34,463 nucleotides of DNA from Amazonocrinis nigriterrae CENA67 (GCF_016056305.1 NZ_JAECZC010000055.1:1-34463), one strand, 5' to 3'; shown: positions 16,661 through 25,535, counted from the stretch's first letter. Notes: a model not told the origin generated them from the sequence alone. Numbers and translations: made by a program.

Positions 16661-19045
16661 TTATTGCGAAGAGGAAGAGCTTGGTCTAAGTCTCTCGCGC
16701 CATGAGGGTTGTTGCGGGGGAGAACTTGAAGAACTGGAGGAACTAGTGCTGTTGGAGGATTTGGGGGATGAAGTCTGCCGAACCCTCCTAGTAGGAGGCG
16801 GCGAATCTGAGTCTGCTCGTCTATATTGCCTTCTGGTACGAGATGGCCGTGATGGCTCTGAGGAAGATTCGCTGGAAGTTGATTCTTGGCTACGATAACG
16901 CCGGCGTCTTCTTGGTGGATCTGAGGATGGGTTGTCTTCTTGCTGGTAACGTCTTCTACTTGTTCTAGATGAACGGTTATCGTCAGAATTGCTAGAATTT
17001 TGATCTGCTGATTTTTCGTCGTCATCGTCTGAAGAAACAGAGCGATTAACCACTCGTTTGGGCTTGATAGGCTGCGCCTTAATGCTGCCTTTGCGATCCT
17101 CTAGCTTGGGTTTTTCAGGAAACTTTTCTACAGGCATTCCCTTGACAGCTTTTTCCATAAATTCATGCCAGGTATAAGCAGCGCTGCTACTGCTTCCCCA
17201 AGTGGGGCGGTTATCATCATTACCTAGCCAAACACCTGCAACTAATTGGGGAATGTAGCCAATAAACCACAAATCGCGGGCTTCATCAGAAGTGCCAGTT
17301 TTGCCAGCAACAGGTCTATCATCTAATTGGGCAGCACCACCAGTACCATCTGTCACTACGTTACGTAGCATCCAGGTCATGATGGCGGCGCTATCAGCAT
17401 CAAGGACTCGCTTTGGCTGCAAATGATCTGACCAAATCACTTGACCTTGGCGGTTGACGATGCGGCGAATGCCATGAGGTTCTGTGTGTAATCCTTGGGT
17501 GGCAAAACCGCCATAAGCACTGGTCAATTCCAACAAATTTACTTCATTGGAGCCAAGAGCTAGGGAATAAGTTGGCTTGAGTGGGGATTTAATTCCCATA
17601 CCTTGAGCTAGTTTAATGGTTGGCTCAAATCCCACATCAATCAAGACCTTCACCGCAACAATATTGATGGAACGGGTGAGGGCTTCTAGCATGGTCATGG
17701 AGCCGTGGAAGTTTTCACTATAATTTTTTGGCTCATAACCATCTACTACAAAAGGTTGATCTAAGTAGGTATCGTAAGGATTCTTACCGCTAGCGATCGC
17801 TGTAGCATAGACAAATCCCTTAAATGTCGAGCCTGGCTGACGCTGTGCCTGGGTAACTCGATTAAACTGGTTTTTACTAAAGTCGCTACCTCCCACCATT
17901 GCCGCAATTGAACCAGTACGGGGGTCAATAGCTACCAAAGCTGCTTGCTTAAAGTTTTCCCAACGACCTTGATTTCGCAACACCTTAGCAACTGCTTCTT
18001 CTGCTGCTTTTTGCCAAGTCGGGTTTAAAGTGGTTTCCACTATTAAACCGCCACCTGCTAGTACATCGGGAGAAACATACTTTGGTAATTCTTTTTGGAT
18101 GTAGCTAGTAAAGTAGGGAGATTCTACTTGCAATCGCTTGGGCGAACTGGTTTTGAGGGTAATTGGTTGCTGGAAAGCTGCTTGTTTTTCGGCTGCTGTA
18201 ATGATGCCATCTTCTTGCATCCTTTGTAATACCAGATTCCGCCGCTGTTTAGCGGCTTCTGGATTCTGCTCTGGGGAGTATAAACTTGGCGCAGGAGCTA
18301 AGCCAGCAATTGTTGCCATTTCTGGGAGAGTCAGTTGACCCACAGGTTTACTGAAGTAAACCCATGCTGCATCAGCGACACCGTAAGCCCCAGAACCCAA
18401 ATACACCAGATTTAAGTAACGCTCTAAAATCTGGTCTTTGGACAATTCTCTCTCCATTTTTTGTGAGAGACGGACTTCCTTGAGTTTGCGCCAGATTGTC
18501 CGCTCTTGCTTCAAAAACAGAATTCGCGCTAGTTGTTGGGTGATGGTACTACCACCTTCAACTACGTCCTGCGATCGCAAATTATTCCAAAATGCTCTGA
18601 TAATCCCTTGGGGATCGACTCCATTGTGTTGGTTAAATCTTCTATCCTCTGAGGCAATGAAAGCTTTTTTGAGTTTATCGGGGATTTGCTGTAGAGTTAG
18701 CTGTTCTCTGGTGGCTTCTCCTGTTTGTTGTAGGATAGTGCCATCACTAGCTTTGATGGTCAATGTTTGCTCTCGGATCACAGCATTGAGTTCAGATTTA
18801 TCCGGCAATGTCCGATCTATTGACCCTAAAACCTGGTTAAAGGCTATGAACCCACCACCGAGACTTAAACTTGTCCAAAACCAGAGGCGACGATAAAACG
18901 GTTTATCGCGGCTGGTAAACTTACCAACCAGCCCAGATGATATGCCATTCACCTGGCTCAACAACTGCCTTACCCTCGTCGGTTTTGTTGGGGGTAAGCT
19001 TTCATCTGTGGATTTTTTACTGTCGTAACTATTACCAGGCCGCAA
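16661..19045 (-). CDS. Class A penicillin-binding protein (PBP1A type)
   Basis: A 794-residue bifunctional peptidoglycan synthase of the cytoplasmic membrane. After a cytosolic stretch and a transmembrane helix (about 54-75) comes the GT51 glycosyltransferase domain, with catalytic E133 in SEDRRF and the GGSTITQQL motif (164-172). The transpeptidase domain follows, with the active-site serine S406 in STFK, S459-I-N461 (SxN) and K582-T-G (KTG). Residues from about 655 on form a long tail of Ser, Arg and Pro with acidic patches, low in complexity. The TTG start is supported by AAGGAGG eight bases upstream. The gene is divergent from folK. The nine or so class A PBPs per genome in some Nostocales make an exact paralogue name impossible. 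Confidence 0.93.
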   Translation of the reverse strand: MRPGNSYDSKKSTDESLPPTKPTRVRQLLSQVNGISSGLVGKFTSRDKPFYRRLWFWTSLSLGGGFIAFNQVLGSIDRTLPDKSELNAVIREQTLTIKASDGTILQQTGEATREQLTLQQIPDKLKKAFIASEDRRFNQHNGVDPQGIIRAFWNNLRSQDVVEGGSTITQQLARILFLKQERTIWRKLKEVRLSQKMERELSKDQILERYLNLVYLGSGAYGVADAAWVYFSKPVGQLTLPEMATIAGLAPAPSLYSPEQNPEAAKQRRNLVLQRMQEDGIITAAEKQAAFQQPITLKTSSPKRLQVESPYFTSYIQKELPKYVSPDVLAGGGLIVETTLNPTWQKAAEEAVAKVLRNQGRWENFKQAALVAIDPRTGSIAAMVGGSDFSKNQFNRVTQAQRQPGSTFKGFVYATAIASGKNPYDTYLDQPFVVDGYEPKNYSENFHGSMTMLEALTRSINIVAVKVLIDVGFEPTIKLAQGMGIKSPLKPTYSLALGSNEVNLLELTSAYGGFATQGLHTEPHGIRRIVNRQGQVIWSDHLQPKRVLDADSAAIMTWMLRNVVTDGTGGAAQLDDRPVAGKTGTSDEARDLWFIGYIPQLVAGVWLGNDDNRPTWGSSSSAAYTWHEFMEKAVKGMPVEKFPEKPKLEDRKGSIKAQPIKPKRVVNRSVSSDDDDEKSADQNSSNSDDNRSSRTSRRRYQQEDNPSSDPPRRRRRYRSQESTSSESSSEPSRPSRTRRQYRRADSDSPPPTRRVRQTSSPKSSNSTSSSSSSSSPPQQPSWRERLRPSSSSSQ

Positions 19046-19146
19046 TCGCGGTTCCTCCTTGTCAAAGTCACTTAAATTAGTTGCTCGTTGCTTGAACTAG
19101 GAGGTAAACTTCCCCACGTCAGTTCCTCGCTCAAAGTAGCTAACAC

Positions 19147-19176
19147 CTAACCTCAATGTAATTATCTTGAGGTTAG
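19147..19176. promoter_or_regulatory. Inverted repeat between divergent PBP and folK genes
   Basis: Perfect 10-bp arms CTAACCTCAA and TTGAGGTTAG, 10 bases apart; an outer TAACAC/GTGTTA pair surrounds them. It lies in the shared promoter region and may be an operator. A TATAAT occurs at 19196-19201 facing folK, without a good -35 match. Confidence 0.4.
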
Positions 19177-19339
19177 CGCACCACGTTCGTGTTAGTATAA
19201 TAGCCTATAAATAAATAACTGAATTCAGTGCTACACAATGTATTTTAAAATTCTCTGATTTTTATTTTTCGGGAAAAAATATGGTAATTTAATGTAGTAC
19301 TTAAAACCAATAAGATGATTAAAAATACTTGGTAGAAAT

Positions 19340-19888
19340 GTGAAGGATGCACCAAAGCAGCCAGAGAATAGTTCAGTAGAGGCGAGTGCGATCGCAGCCA
19401 AACATGGGCGATGTGCAATTGCTCTTGGTAGTAATATGGGTGAAAGCGGTGCAATTTTAGCAGCAGCGATAGAGACATTAGCCCAGACACCAGGGATTAT
19501 GCTCAAAGCAACATCCAGTTGGTATATAACCAAAGCTATAGGGCCACCCCAGCCAGATTATTTGAATGGTTGCGCCATTTTAGAAGTAGAACAGCCACCG
19601 CAGCAATTGTTAGAAACTTTGTTAGCCACAGAGCAAAAATTTGGGAGAGTGCGTAGCCAGCACTGGGGGCCGCGATCGCTAGATTTGGATTTGTTATTAT
19701 ATGATGACTTAATATTAGATACGCCAACCCTCCAGATTCCCCATCCGAGAATGTGCGATCGAGCTTTTGTCTTAGTACCACTAGCAGAAATTGCCCCAAA
19801 TTGGACAGAACCAGTTTCCGGAAGATTGGTAAAAGATTTGCTAAAAGATGTAGACTGTTCTGATGTACATTTGTTAAAGGGCAGTTAG
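19340..19888 (+). CDS. folK: HPPK, 2-amino-4-hydroxy-6-hydroxymethyldihydropteridine diphosphokinase
   Basis: 182 residues of the folate pathway enzyme that transfers pyrophosphate from ATP to 6-hydroxymethyl-dihydropterin, in the cytoplasm. Typical segments are IALGSNMGE, a PPQPDYLNGCAILE strand (substrate site), FGRVRSQHWGPRSLDLDLLLYDD (metal-binding aspartates) and IPHPRMCDRAFVLVPLAEIAP. The N-terminus has about 25 extra residues before CAIALGSN; the only upstream start in frame is a GTG, so the true start may be later. A Nudix hydrolase gene follows after 85 bp on the same strand. Confidence 0.93.
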   Translation: MKDAPKQPENSSVEASAIAAKHGRCAIALGSNMGESGAILAAAIETLAQTPGIMLKATSSWYITKAIGPPQPDYLNGCAILEVEQPPQQLLETLLATEQKFGRVRSQHWGPRSLDLDLLLYDDLILDTPTLQIPHPRMCDRAFVLVPLAEIAPNWTEPVSGRLVKDLLKDVDCSDVHLLKGS

Positions 19889-19973
19889 AATTACCACCCA
19901 GTAAACGCACAAAACGCTGATTTAACAAATATGTCAGTATTTTTTGTGTATATAAAAGCACAGTATTTTTACC

Positions 19974-20522
19974 ATGCCATTAGGTAGAGAATTACCGCAA
20001 CTGTTGAAACAACGCTTACTTTATAAGGGGCGTAAATTTGATTTTGAAGTTAATCGCTTGCGTTTGCCCAATAAAATAGAGGGAGAATGGGAGTGTGTTC
20101 GTCACCCTGGTGGCGCCTTAGCTGTACCCGTAACACCAGAGGGGAAACTTGTACTTGTGCGCCAATATCGTTTTGCAATCCAAGGACGAATATTAGAGTT
20201 TCCTGCCGGCACTCTAGAACGTAATGAAGATCCTCTAGAGACAATTCAACGCGAAATTGAAGAAGAAACTGGTTATACTGCCGGGAAATGGGACAAATTA
20301 GGCGAGTTTTTCCTAGCTCCTGGCTATTCTGACGAAATTATCTATGCCTTTTTGGCACGAGATTTGCAAAAGCTGGAGACACCGCCACCAGGAGATGAAG
20401 ACGAAGACATTGAAACTATATTGTTGACTCCTGAAGAATTGGAAAAAGCTATCCTTGATGGAGAACCTGTAGATTCTAAATCAATTTCTAGCTTTTTGCT
20501 GGCACGTTCTTTTTTATTTTAG
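19974..20522 (+). CDS. Nudix hydrolase, ADP-ribose pyrophosphatase-like
   Basis: 182 residues with a complete Nudix box, G-x5-E-x7-R-E-x-x-E-E-x-G, in GTLERNEDPLETIQREIEEE followed by TGY. The upstream strand LVLVRQYRFAIQGRILEFPAG and the downstream FLAPGYSDEIIYAF are typical of ADP-ribose pyrophosphatases, which hydrolyse ADP-ribose to AMP and ribose 5-phosphate. Substrate choice within this group is broad, so this is a family-level call. The gene lies between folK and tmk; an STRR separates it from tmk. Confidence 0.9.
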   Translation: MPLGRELPQLLKQRLLYKGRKFDFEVNRLRLPNKIEGEWECVRHPGGALAVPVTPEGKLVLVRQYRFAIQGRILEFPAGTLERNEDPLETIQREIEEETGYTAGKWDKLGEFFLAPGYSDEIIYAFLARDLQKLETPPPGDEDEDIETILLTPEELEKAILDGEPVDSKSISSFLLARSFLF

Positions 20523-20525
20523 TCA

Positions 20526-20615
20526 TTAGTCAGTGGTCAGTCGTCAGTGGTCAGTCGTCAGTGGTCAGAGCAACTAACAACTGACAACTAACAACTGACA
20601 ACTAACAAAAGTAAA
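20526..20615. repeat. STRR cluster (GTCAGTG/GTCAGTC, then CAACTGACAACTAA units)
   Basis: Two short repeat types in a row: GTCAGTGGTCAGTC (14 bp, three times) and CAACTGACAACTAA (14 bp). They fill the gap between the Nudix gene and tmk. Confidence 0.85.
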
Positions 20616-20625
20616 ATTAAACCGC

Positions 20626-21276
20626 ATGGGTGGCAGATTAATTGTATTTGAAGGGGTAGAAGGGTGCGGTAAAACTAGCCAAATCCAGCTTTGTTGTCAA
20701 TGGTTGCAAAGTTTAGGTATCTCGGTAGTTGTCACTCGTGAACCAGGGGGAACAGAATTAGGTTTAGATTTGCGTCGCTTGTTGCTAGAAAAGTCAGAGA
20801 ATAAACCAGTGGCTGAAGTCACAGAATTATTGTTGTATGCAGCTGACAGAGCGCAACACGTTGAACAAGAACTCAAACCGAATCTCGCCCTAGGAAAATA
20901 TGTATTGTGCGATCGCTACACAGACTCTACCATTGCCTACCAAGGTTATGGGCGGGGTTTGAATATGAATTTAATCAATCAGCTCAATTACATTGCCACT
21001 GGCGGTCTAGAAAGTGATTTAACTATCTGGCTAGATGTCGATGTCGAGGTGGGACTAGCGCGTAAACTTGGCGATGCAGCTGGACTAGACCGCATCGAGC
21101 AGGAGACGATCGCTTTTCATCAGCGTGTTCAACAAGGATATGCACAGTTAGCTGCATCCTATCCATCCCGGATTGTACGCTTAGATGGCACCTTGAGTAA
21201 AGAAGCTGTCCAACAGCAGATTCAAGAGATTTTGCGCGATCGCCGCCAATCTTGGAGCTTAGATATAAGTCAGTAG
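20626..21276 (+). CDS. tmk: Thymidylate kinase
   Basis: 216 residues; dTMP kinase makes dTDP from dTMP and ATP for DNA synthesis. The P-loop is GVEGCGKT (10-17). The DRY-type segment is CDRYTDSTIAYQGYGRG, with the dTMP-binding TREPGGTELG earlier. The lid region DAAGLDRIEQE is present. Length is normal. In many bacteria tmk is directly followed by holB. Here holB follows on the same strand but 1.46 kb further on, after a repeat cluster and a pseudogene. Confidence 0.96.
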   Translation: MGGRLIVFEGVEGCGKTSQIQLCCQWLQSLGISVVVTREPGGTELGLDLRRLLLEKSENKPVAEVTELLLYAADRAQHVEQELKPNLALGKYVLCDRYTDSTIAYQGYGRGLNMNLINQLNYIATGGLESDLTIWLDVDVEVGLARKLGDAAGLDRIEQETIAFHQRVQQGYAQLAASYPSRIVRLDGTLSKEAVQQQIQEILRDRRQSWSLDISQ

Positions 21277-21329
21277 ATGCGATTAAACCGAACTATGTAA
21301 AGTTTTGTATGGGTCAAGGGTAAAGGTTA

Positions 21330-21371
21330 AAGGGTAAAGGTTTTTCCCTTTTCCCCTTACCCTTTACCCTT
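21330..21371 (+). terminator. Long inverted repeat after tmk
   Basis: AAGGGTAAAGG and CCTTTACCCTT are perfect 11-bp arms about 54 bases behind the tmk stop. The 20-base loop contains TTTTT and C-rich stretches. It could act as a terminator, but may equally be part of the local repeat cluster. Confidence 0.4.
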
Positions 21372-21423
21372 ATTAATGGGGATGAGGGGGATGAGGGAGA
21401 TGAGCGGATGAGGGAGATGAGGA

Positions 21424-21568
21424 GGCAGTGCGTTGCGGTGTTAGCGTAGCGTTAGCGACGTAGGAGCGTCGGGAGTCGCAGTCTTGGCGGTTTCCGCCGA
21501 TTGCGTTAGCGACGCAGGAGCGTCACTCCCGAACCCGAAGGGAGGTTCCCTCCGTTGTAGCAACTGCC
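21424..21568. repeat. Interspersed palindromic repeat unit, copy C, expanded
   Basis: The same ends as copy B (GGCAGTGCG and GCAACTGCC) enclose about 145 bp instead of 41. Inside are two copies of a 22-bp unit starting GCGTTAGCGACG (21449-21470 and 21503-21524, 21 of 22 identical), a GGCGG-TTT-CCGCC hairpin and a GGAGGTTCCCTCC palindrome. GATGAGG-type repeats precede it (from about 21376). Confidence 0.6.
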
Positions 21569-21593
21569 GTGGAGATGGGGGAAATAATTTTTC

Positions 21594-21704
21594 ACTCCAA
21601 ACTCCAAACTCCAAACTCTAAACTCCAAACTCCAAACTCCAAACTCCAAACTCCAAACTCCAAACTCTTAACTCCAAACTCTTAACTCCAAACTCTTAAC
21701 TCCT
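21594..21704. repeat. Heptamer STRR (ACTCCAA/ACTCTTA)n
   Basis: About 15 consecutive 7-bp units: ACTCCAA with ACTCTAA and ACTCTTA variants that alternate regularly near the end. A classic nostocalean STRR. Confidence 0.9.
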
Positions 21705-21801
21705 GCCTCTTTGAATGACAAAATTAGGAATTATCTAGAAATTTGTGGAATTGCGATTCCATAATTGTGTTTTGAGCCAATCCTAATTCAGAGAAACTTC
21801 A

Positions 21802-22458
21802 ATGAGTACAGAGCAATCTACCAACCAGCCTCTTTGGATACAAGATCGAGATACTGTCATCTCTAATGATGCTAATGTTGAGTGGCGATATCAGACACGT
21901 CCTGATTATTCCCACACCAATCAATATCTCAAACAACAGAGTCAATACCAACACCTTGAAGGTTCTCTGGAAGCGATAGTTCAAAACCTTGTCAGAGCCT
22001 TCGAGATGGAGGCATCCTACAAAATAAATCCTTAGCAGTGGGTATCAGTTGTTGCTGACAAGTTTCGGATGACCACAAATAACGGCCCAGCTTATACTGC
22101 TCAGGACATAGCAGATGTGGGAACTTATAATCTATTTCTTGGTGATTCCGAGCATTATAAGTCAACAGCAGAAAGCTTTGAATCATCGGCGAAAATCTTC
22201 CATGAAGCCTTTCCCAATGGCTTTTTATGGGAGCTAATAGAAGTTTTATCAGGGCCGCCAAATGTAACATTCAAATGGCGACATTGGGGAACTTTTAGCG
22301 GCCCATATAAAGAACATGCACCCACCGGAGAAACTGTGTAAGTGGTCGGAGTTAGTATTGCTCGCGTTAATGACGACTTGAAGATTTTATCCTTAGAACA
22401 CTTTTTTGATACCAGTTCATTTTTAAACAAATTGGCAACAGGCTGTCCTTTCCACTAA
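21802..22458 (+). pseudogene. SnoaL-fold, plant pathogen-related-protein-like gene with two in-frame stops
   Basis: Two open stretches, 21802-22035 and 22069-22341, lie in the same frame. Reading through the TAG at 22033 and the TAA at 22339 gives one uninterrupted 219-codon frame ending at 22458, with no frameshift. The combined product has NVEWRYQTRPDYSHTN, LEGSLEAIVQNLVRAFEMEA, ESFESSAKIFHEAFPNGF, SGPPNVTFKWRHWG and a final LEHFFDTSSFL. From memory this order matches the SnoaL-like family that includes barley pathogen-related protein and cyanobacterial homologues. Both stops can arise from a sense codon (CAG and CAA or GAA) by one base change, so the gene looks recently inactivated. It separates tmk from holB. 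Sequencing error cannot be ruled out from one read. Confidence 0.8.
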
Positions 22459-22523
22459 ACAAGGATAAAGAATGAAGGATGATATAGGAATCTGATTTAA
22501 TTACTGAAAAAATCTAGGTATGT

Positions 22524-22601
22524 GTAGGATGTGTTATACCGTAGGAATCGCGCGCCAGATTAAAGTTTTGGTGCGTTAAACTTCGTTATAACGCACCCTA
22601 C
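22524..22601. repeat. MITE-like inverted repeat before holB
   Basis: GTAGGATGTGTTATA and TATAACGCACCCTAC pair at 13 of 15 positions over a 78-bp unit; an inner GTGCGTTA/TAACGCAC pair is perfect. No coding capacity. The rest of 22459-22740 shows nothing else. Confidence 0.6.
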
Positions 22602-22740
22602 GTATTTCTCAAAAATCAAATATTAGTCCTATATAAAATGACTCTATCTAAGGTGGTTCAGGGTTCAGTATTGAAAAAAGTTCCTTTTCATCCTTCATAT
22701 TTTACATTTCAGACTTCATAAGTCAATTTACAATTGACTT

Positions 22741-23697
22741 ATGACCAGTAATCCGTTTACACGACTTGTTGGACAACAGCAAGCTATAGAATTACTCACT
22801 CAGGCTGTAAGACAAAATCGAGTAGCGCCTGCTTATCTATTTGTAGGGCCAGATGGTGTAGGACGCAGTTTAGCTGCGAGGTGCTTTATAGAGTTGCTGT
22901 TTTCTAGTTTTGTAGAAACGCAATTTCATGGGTCTTTACAAAGTCGTCTGCGTCAAGGTAATCATCCTGATTTGTTGTGGGTGCCGACATACCAACAGAG
23001 ACAACAACTGACAGCAGCCGAAGCAGCACAGAAAAAACTCAAGCGCAAAGCACGATCTGTAATCAAAATAGAGCAAATTCGTGAAATTACCGAGTTTCTC
23101 AGCCGTCCTCCTTTAGAAGCACCAAAGAATGTGGTGGTGATAGAGGAAGCTGAAACAATGACGGAAGCCGCAGCCAATGCTTTGCTAAAAACCTTGGAAG
23201 AACCAGGACAGGCGACGCTGATTTTAATTGCACCTTCCCCGGAGTCTGTGTTACCCACCTTAGTGTCACGCTGTCAACGCATTCCCTTTTACGGCTTAGA
23301 TAAAGCATCTTTGACTCAGGTACTCAAGCAAACAGGGCATGAGGAAATTTTGCAACATCCAGCAGTATTGAGCATAGCAGCTGGCAGCCCTGGAAATGCG
23401 ATCGCATCTTACGAGCAATTACAAGCAATTCCTGAAAAGTTACTCCAAGACCTCACAAAAGCGCCTACATCCTACCGCAACGCTTTGGAGTTAGCCAAGC
23501 AAATTGATCAAGATTTAGACACAGAAGCACAACTTTGGTTAGTCGATTATCTTCAGCAGTCCTATTGGCAACAACAACACCAACCCAATATCATCATCCA
23601 GCTAGAACAAGCCCGTAAATCTTTACTTTGTTACGCCCAACCACGCCTTGTATGGGAATGCACATTATTGTCTATGTGTCAATTATATAATTCGTAA
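22741..23697 (+). CDS. holB: DNA polymerase III delta' subunit
   Basis: 318 residues of the clamp-loader subunit delta', an AAA+ protein that helps load the sliding clamp at replication forks. The N-terminal GQQQAIELLTQAV and AYLFVGPDGVGRS are typical; the Walker A lysine position is arginine (GVGRS, R42), so ATP binding is probably lost, as expected for delta'. NALLKTLEEPG and LPTLVSRCQRI (sensor 1/SRC region) are clear. The cysteines of the usual zinc module are absent; the equivalent region reads LRQGNHPDLLWV. The last codons and the stop lie inside a TAATTCG heptamer repeat, so the C-terminus may have been set by repeat insertion. Confidence 0.92.
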   Translation: MTSNPFTRLVGQQQAIELLTQAVRQNRVAPAYLFVGPDGVGRSLAARCFIELLFSSFVETQFHGSLQSRLRQGNHPDLLWVPTYQQRQQLTAAEAAQKKLKRKARSVIKIEQIREITEFLSRPPLEAPKNVVVIEEAETMTEAAANALLKTLEEPGQATLILIAPSPESVLPTLVSRCQRIPFYGLDKASLTQVLKQTGHEEILQHPAVLSIAAGSPGNAIASYEQLQAIPEKLLQDLTKAPTSYRNALELAKQIDQDLDTEAQLWLVDYLQQSYWQQQHQPNIIIQLEQARKSLLCYAQPRLVWECTLLSMCQLYNS

Positions 23698-23772
23698 TTC
23701 GTAATTCGTAATTCGTAATTCGTAATTCGTAATTAAGACACACAAAGGTCAGTTGTCAGTTGTCAGTTGTTA
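23688..23772. repeat. Heptamer STRRs (TAATTCG)n and (TCAGTTG)n
   Basis: Six full TAATTCG units run from 23688 to 23729 with a partial seventh; three TCAGTTG units follow at about 23750-23772, then CTCCCCTG-type repeats to the end of glpK. The first unit contains the last codons of holB. Confidence 0.92.
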
Positions 23773-23821
23773 TTCTCCCCCATCTCCCCTGCTCCTCTGC
23801 TCCCCTGCTCCCCCATCCCCT

Positions 23822-25309
23822 TTACCCTCTATACCGAGTCTGAGCGATCGCTTGTCGCCATGATTCCCTTAGTGTCTGCCGATAGTCGGGGCTAATTGTC
23901 GGCTCAAACTGCTTTTCAATCTGCCATTGCTGTACAATTTCTGCTTCGCTTTCCCAGTAGCCAACGGCTAGCCCTGCTAGATAAGCAGCACCCAAAGCAG
24001 TGGTTTCGGTAATTTTGGGACGAACAACAGGTACACCCAAAATATCTGCTTGGAACTGCATCAGCAGGTTGTTACGGGATGCACCTCCATCTACCCGCAG
24101 TTCCGATAGATCAAGTCCAGAGTCTTGACGCATCGCATCAATCACATCAGCGGTTTGATAGGCAATACTTTCCAAGGCAGCACGGGCGATGTGGGCACTG
24201 GTTGAACCGCGAGTTAAACCTGCGATCGCACCACGGGCGTAGCTGTCCCAATAAGGTGCGCCTAAGCCGACGAAGGCAGGCACAAAATATACACCACCGT
24301 TATCAGGAACGCTGTTAGCTAGCGCTTCAACATCGGCGCTCTGCCTAATAATGCCGAGTCCATCGCGCAACCACTGCACAACTGCCCCGGCAATGAATAC
24401 ACTGCCTTCCAATGCATAGTCGGTGCGTCCATTGATGCGCCAGGCGATCGTGGTCAGCAGTTTATGGTTAGATGGGATAGGTTTGTTGCCTGTATTAAGT
24501 AATAAAAAGCAGCCTGTACCGTAAGTATTTTTTGCCATACCAGATTGCAACGATGCCTGCCCAAAGGTAGCAGCTTGCTGGTCTCCAGCAATTCCAGCAA
24601 TGGCAATGCGACTACCTAAAATACCTTCAGAAGTATATCCATATACTTCTGATGAACTCTGCACTTGTGGGAGAATGGCACGGGGAATATCGAGAATGGA
24701 GAGTAATTCATCGTCCCACTGTTGGGTATGAATATTGAAAAGTAGCGTCCGGGAAGCATTGCTTGCATCTGTGATATGGAGTTCACCGTCAGTTAACTTC
24801 CAGATTAACCAGCTATCGACGGTACCAAAAGCCAGTTCTCCACGTTCGGCTTGTTGGCGGGCACCAGGCACATTATCCAGCAACCACTTGAGTTTTGTAC
24901 CGCTAAAGTATGCGTCGATGACTAATCCTGTTTTCTTCTGGAATGTTGCCTCGTGTCCAGCTGCCTTAAGTTCATCGCAGTCAGCAGCGGTGCGGCGGTC
25001 TTGCCAGACGATCGCATTATAAATTGGTTTACCCGTTTTTCGTTCCCAGGCGATCGTCGTTTCCCGTTGATTAGTGATGCCAATAGCAGCAATATCACTC
25101 GCCCGAATACCAATGCGAGCTAAAGCTTCGTTAGCAACACCAATTTGAGTAGACCAGATTTCATCGGGATCATGCTCCACCCAAGCCGGCTGCGGAAAGA
25201 TTTGTTGAAATTCTTTTTGAGCAACACTGAGCATATCACCGTTATGGTTGAATACAATAGCGCGGGAGCTAGTGGTGCCTTGGTCGAATGCCAGAATGTA
25301 TTTAGTCAT
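23822..25309 (-). CDS. glpK: Glycerol kinase
   Basis: 495 residues, the normal length of this FGGY-family kinase that phosphorylates glycerol to glycerol 3-phosphate in the cytoplasm. The ATP-site segment DQGTTSSRA (9-17), the substrate region RTAADCDE and the FGGY signatures ([13 protein letters not shown], then [15 protein letters not shown] and [11 protein letters not shown]) are all present. The ATG start is clear. No glycerol facilitator or glycerol phosphate dehydrogenase is nearby. The gene ends within 130 bp of holB, convergent with it, with STRRs in the gap. Confidence 0.96.
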   Translation of the reverse strand: MTKYILAFDQGTTSSRAIVFNHNGDMLSVAQKEFQQIFPQPAWVEHDPDEIWSTQIGVANEALARIGIRASDIAAIGITNQRETTIAWERKTGKPIYNAIVWQDRRTAADCDELKAAGHEATFQKKTGLVIDAYFSGTKLKWLLDNVPGARQQAERGELAFGTVDSWLIWKLTDGELHITDASNASRTLLFNIHTQQWDDELLSILDIPRAILPQVQSSSEVYGYTSEGILGSRIAIAGIAGDQQAATFGQASLQSGMAKNTYGTGCFLLLNTGNKPIPSNHKLLTTIAWRINGRTDYALEGSVFIAGAVVQWLRDGLGIIRQSADVEALANSVPDNGGVYFVPAFVGLGAPYWDSYARGAIAGLTRGSTSAHIARAALESIAYQTADVIDAMRQDSGLDLSELRVDGGASRNNLLMQFQADILGVPVVRPKITETTALGAAYLAGLAVGYWESEAEIVQQWQIEKQFEPTISPDYRQTLRESWRQAIAQTRYRG

Positions 25310-25362
25310 GGGATGTTATTTGTGGTTGCAGGGGAGCGGGGGAGCAGGGGAACACAAACAAG

Positions 25363-25460
25363 TAATACCATTTCACGAAATACCTGATACAGTAGGGGCG
25401 TACAGCTGTACGCCCCTACAGCCGATTCATGTATTGCAAATATTTTTGGAAATGGTGTAA
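25363..25460. mobile_element. MITE-like element with a perfect 28-bp central palindrome
   Basis: The 12-bp ends TAATACCATTTC and GAAATGGTGTAA pair at 10 of 12. In the middle GTAGGGGCGTACAG is followed directly by its exact reverse complement (25392-25419). The 98-bp unit has no coding capacity and lies upstream of glpK. Its ends resemble those of the element at 4802 (AATACCA). Confidence 0.7.
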
Positions 25461-25506
25461 TGTTCCATGACCATTTTTATACATCTTGGTGTATTCAGTA
25501 ATTAAA

Positions 25507-25535
25507 AGCAGCCACGATATTAGTTCGTGACTGCT
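25507..25535 (-). terminator. Terminator hairpin downstream of sodB
   Basis: 11-bp arms with one mismatch (AGCAGTCACGA and TCGTGGCTGCT on the minus strand), a 7-base loop, then TTTTAATTA. It lies about 240 bp behind the sodB stop and before the glpK region. Confidence 0.65.

Noticed and set aside
16504-17025. 173-codon minus-strand open frame overlapping the PBP tail
   Set aside because: It is a shadow in the Ser/Arg-rich low-complexity end of the PBP gene and continues into STRR DNA.
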